DNA of 64,000 nucleotides from Acidobacteriota bacterium (lineage in GTDB: Bacteria > Acidobacteriota > Terriglobia > Acidiferrales > UBA7541): positions 248,001 to 312,000 of the forward strand of contig JABCZF010000001.1 in NCBI GenBank assembly GCA_013289825.1, given 5' to 3'. The stretch's first letter is position 1, and each line of letters opens with the position of its first letter. This document shows positions 63,501 through 64,000 of the stretch, piece after piece. Made by a program: the position numbers and the translations under genes. The notes under the pieces are model-generated. The model worked only from the letters and a program-made list of their open reading frames with translations. It ran no database searches and was not told the origin of the DNA.

Positions 63501-63980
63501 GGACCAGTCGCGGCCGTTCACCGGCAGATTCGCGATCTGGACCGTATCAATTACCGTGGCGGCTGCGGCCGAGGTTCGCTCAGCGGGACCGGCCTCCGCC
63601 TTAATCTCGACTCTCTCCGCCACCTCGCCAACATCCAGAGAAACATCGAACGTATGCGTCTCGCCCACCTGCAGGGTCATCTGCTCGATCACTTTGGTCT
63701 TGAAGCTGCTGTTCGAGACCGTGACGGTGAATTGGCCGACGGGCAGACCGGGAAAACGGTAGTAGCCATTGGAGTTCGTTTTGCGTTCCTGGCTGATGCC
63801 GGTATCGACAGCCGTAACTTTGACGTCTGCACCGCTAATGGTCCCGCCACTCGGATCCGTTACCGTGCCCTCCAGCGTGGCGCGATCGGTCTGTGCAAAA
63901 CAAGCCGTCCCGCTGCACAACAGCGCGAAGGCTGCCAGGAATCGAAGAATTGAGTATCGTCGGCAATGCTTAAAACTCAT
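60576..63980 (-). CDS. Large TonB-dependent receptor with carboxypeptidase-regulatory-like domain
   Basis: The 1134-residue product has a signal peptide ([17 protein letters not shown]), then a carboxypeptidase-regulatory-like domain at about 33-120 ([47 protein letters not shown]). The plug region (about 140-270) contains [33 protein letters not shown] and [41 protein letters not shown]. This is the long Oar-like class with the NGRD/[9 protein letters not shown]-type motifs. A barrel follows to the final QFMVRFKF. The length fits this class (1000-1200). Probably a glycan or peptide importer; substrate unknown. Confidence 0.93.
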   Translation of the reverse strand: [1134 protein letters not shown]

Positions 63981-64000
63981 GGATCAGCCCCTTTTATCTT

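Overview
The window looks like part of an Acidobacteriota chromosome, probably class Acidobacteriia or a close relative. The evidence is three large TonB-dependent receptors with an N-terminal carboxypeptidase-regulatory-like domain, a TolC/adaptor/RND metal efflux set, DUF2934 and PilZ proteins, a stressosome module, and a dnaA-dnaN-gyrB-gyrA block. No rRNA, tRNA, CRISPR array or prophage was recognised. Assignment rests on gene families read by eye, not on a search.

Layout. 1-15.8 kb, all on the minus strand: a truncated M14 peptidase, a secreted lactonase-fold protein, gyrA, two small coupled genes, gyrB, dnaN, dnaA, an NHL-type propeller protein and ymdB. DnaA-box-like sequences lie on both sides of dnaA; the better candidate origin is 13495-13892. 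Upstream of ymdB is a terminator-ended, rod-like RNA resembling 6S RNA. 16-23.5 kb: two TonB receptors flank a MarR regulator and an exported proteasome-like Ntn hydrolase. 23.5-30 kb: two small Cys/His exported proteins, a czcCBA-type efflux operon, the right-end scar of an IS200/IS605 element and a TonB C-terminal-domain protein. 30.5-39 kb: mixed housekeeping and hypothetical genes (DinB-like, DUF2934, esterase, POT-like transporter, TPR, cytochrome c, HU, M20 peptidase).

39.3-47.2 kb is a signalling island. It holds an RsbRD-N protein, a PAS-GGDEF-EAL protein, a GGDEF/PilZ pair, a complete rsbR-rsbS-rsbT-rsbX stressosome operon, then a histidine kinase whose N-terminus resembles the RsbT-binding domain of RsbU, a truncated response regulator and another PilZ protein. 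No sigma-B-type sigma factor, RsbV/RsbW or RsbU phosphatase is present, so the output is likely rewired towards a kinase and c-di-GMP.

47.3-49 kb is msrQ-msrP (periplasmic methionine sulfoxide repair). 49-55.9 kb is a tight eight-gene minus-strand operon: SPFH/zinc-ribbon protein, S-adenosylmethionine decarboxylase, two DUF4178 proteins, a 61-residue membrane protein, DUF350, a membrane-anchored aminopropyltransferase and a Tat-exported flavin oxidoreductase. It links polyamine chemistry to membrane proteins, resembles the E. coli yjf cluster only in part, and is the best candidate here for a functionally undescribed system. 56-64 kb: a Tat-exported molybdenum hydroxylase pair with a diheme cytochrome c, a metallophosphoesterase and a third TonB receptor.
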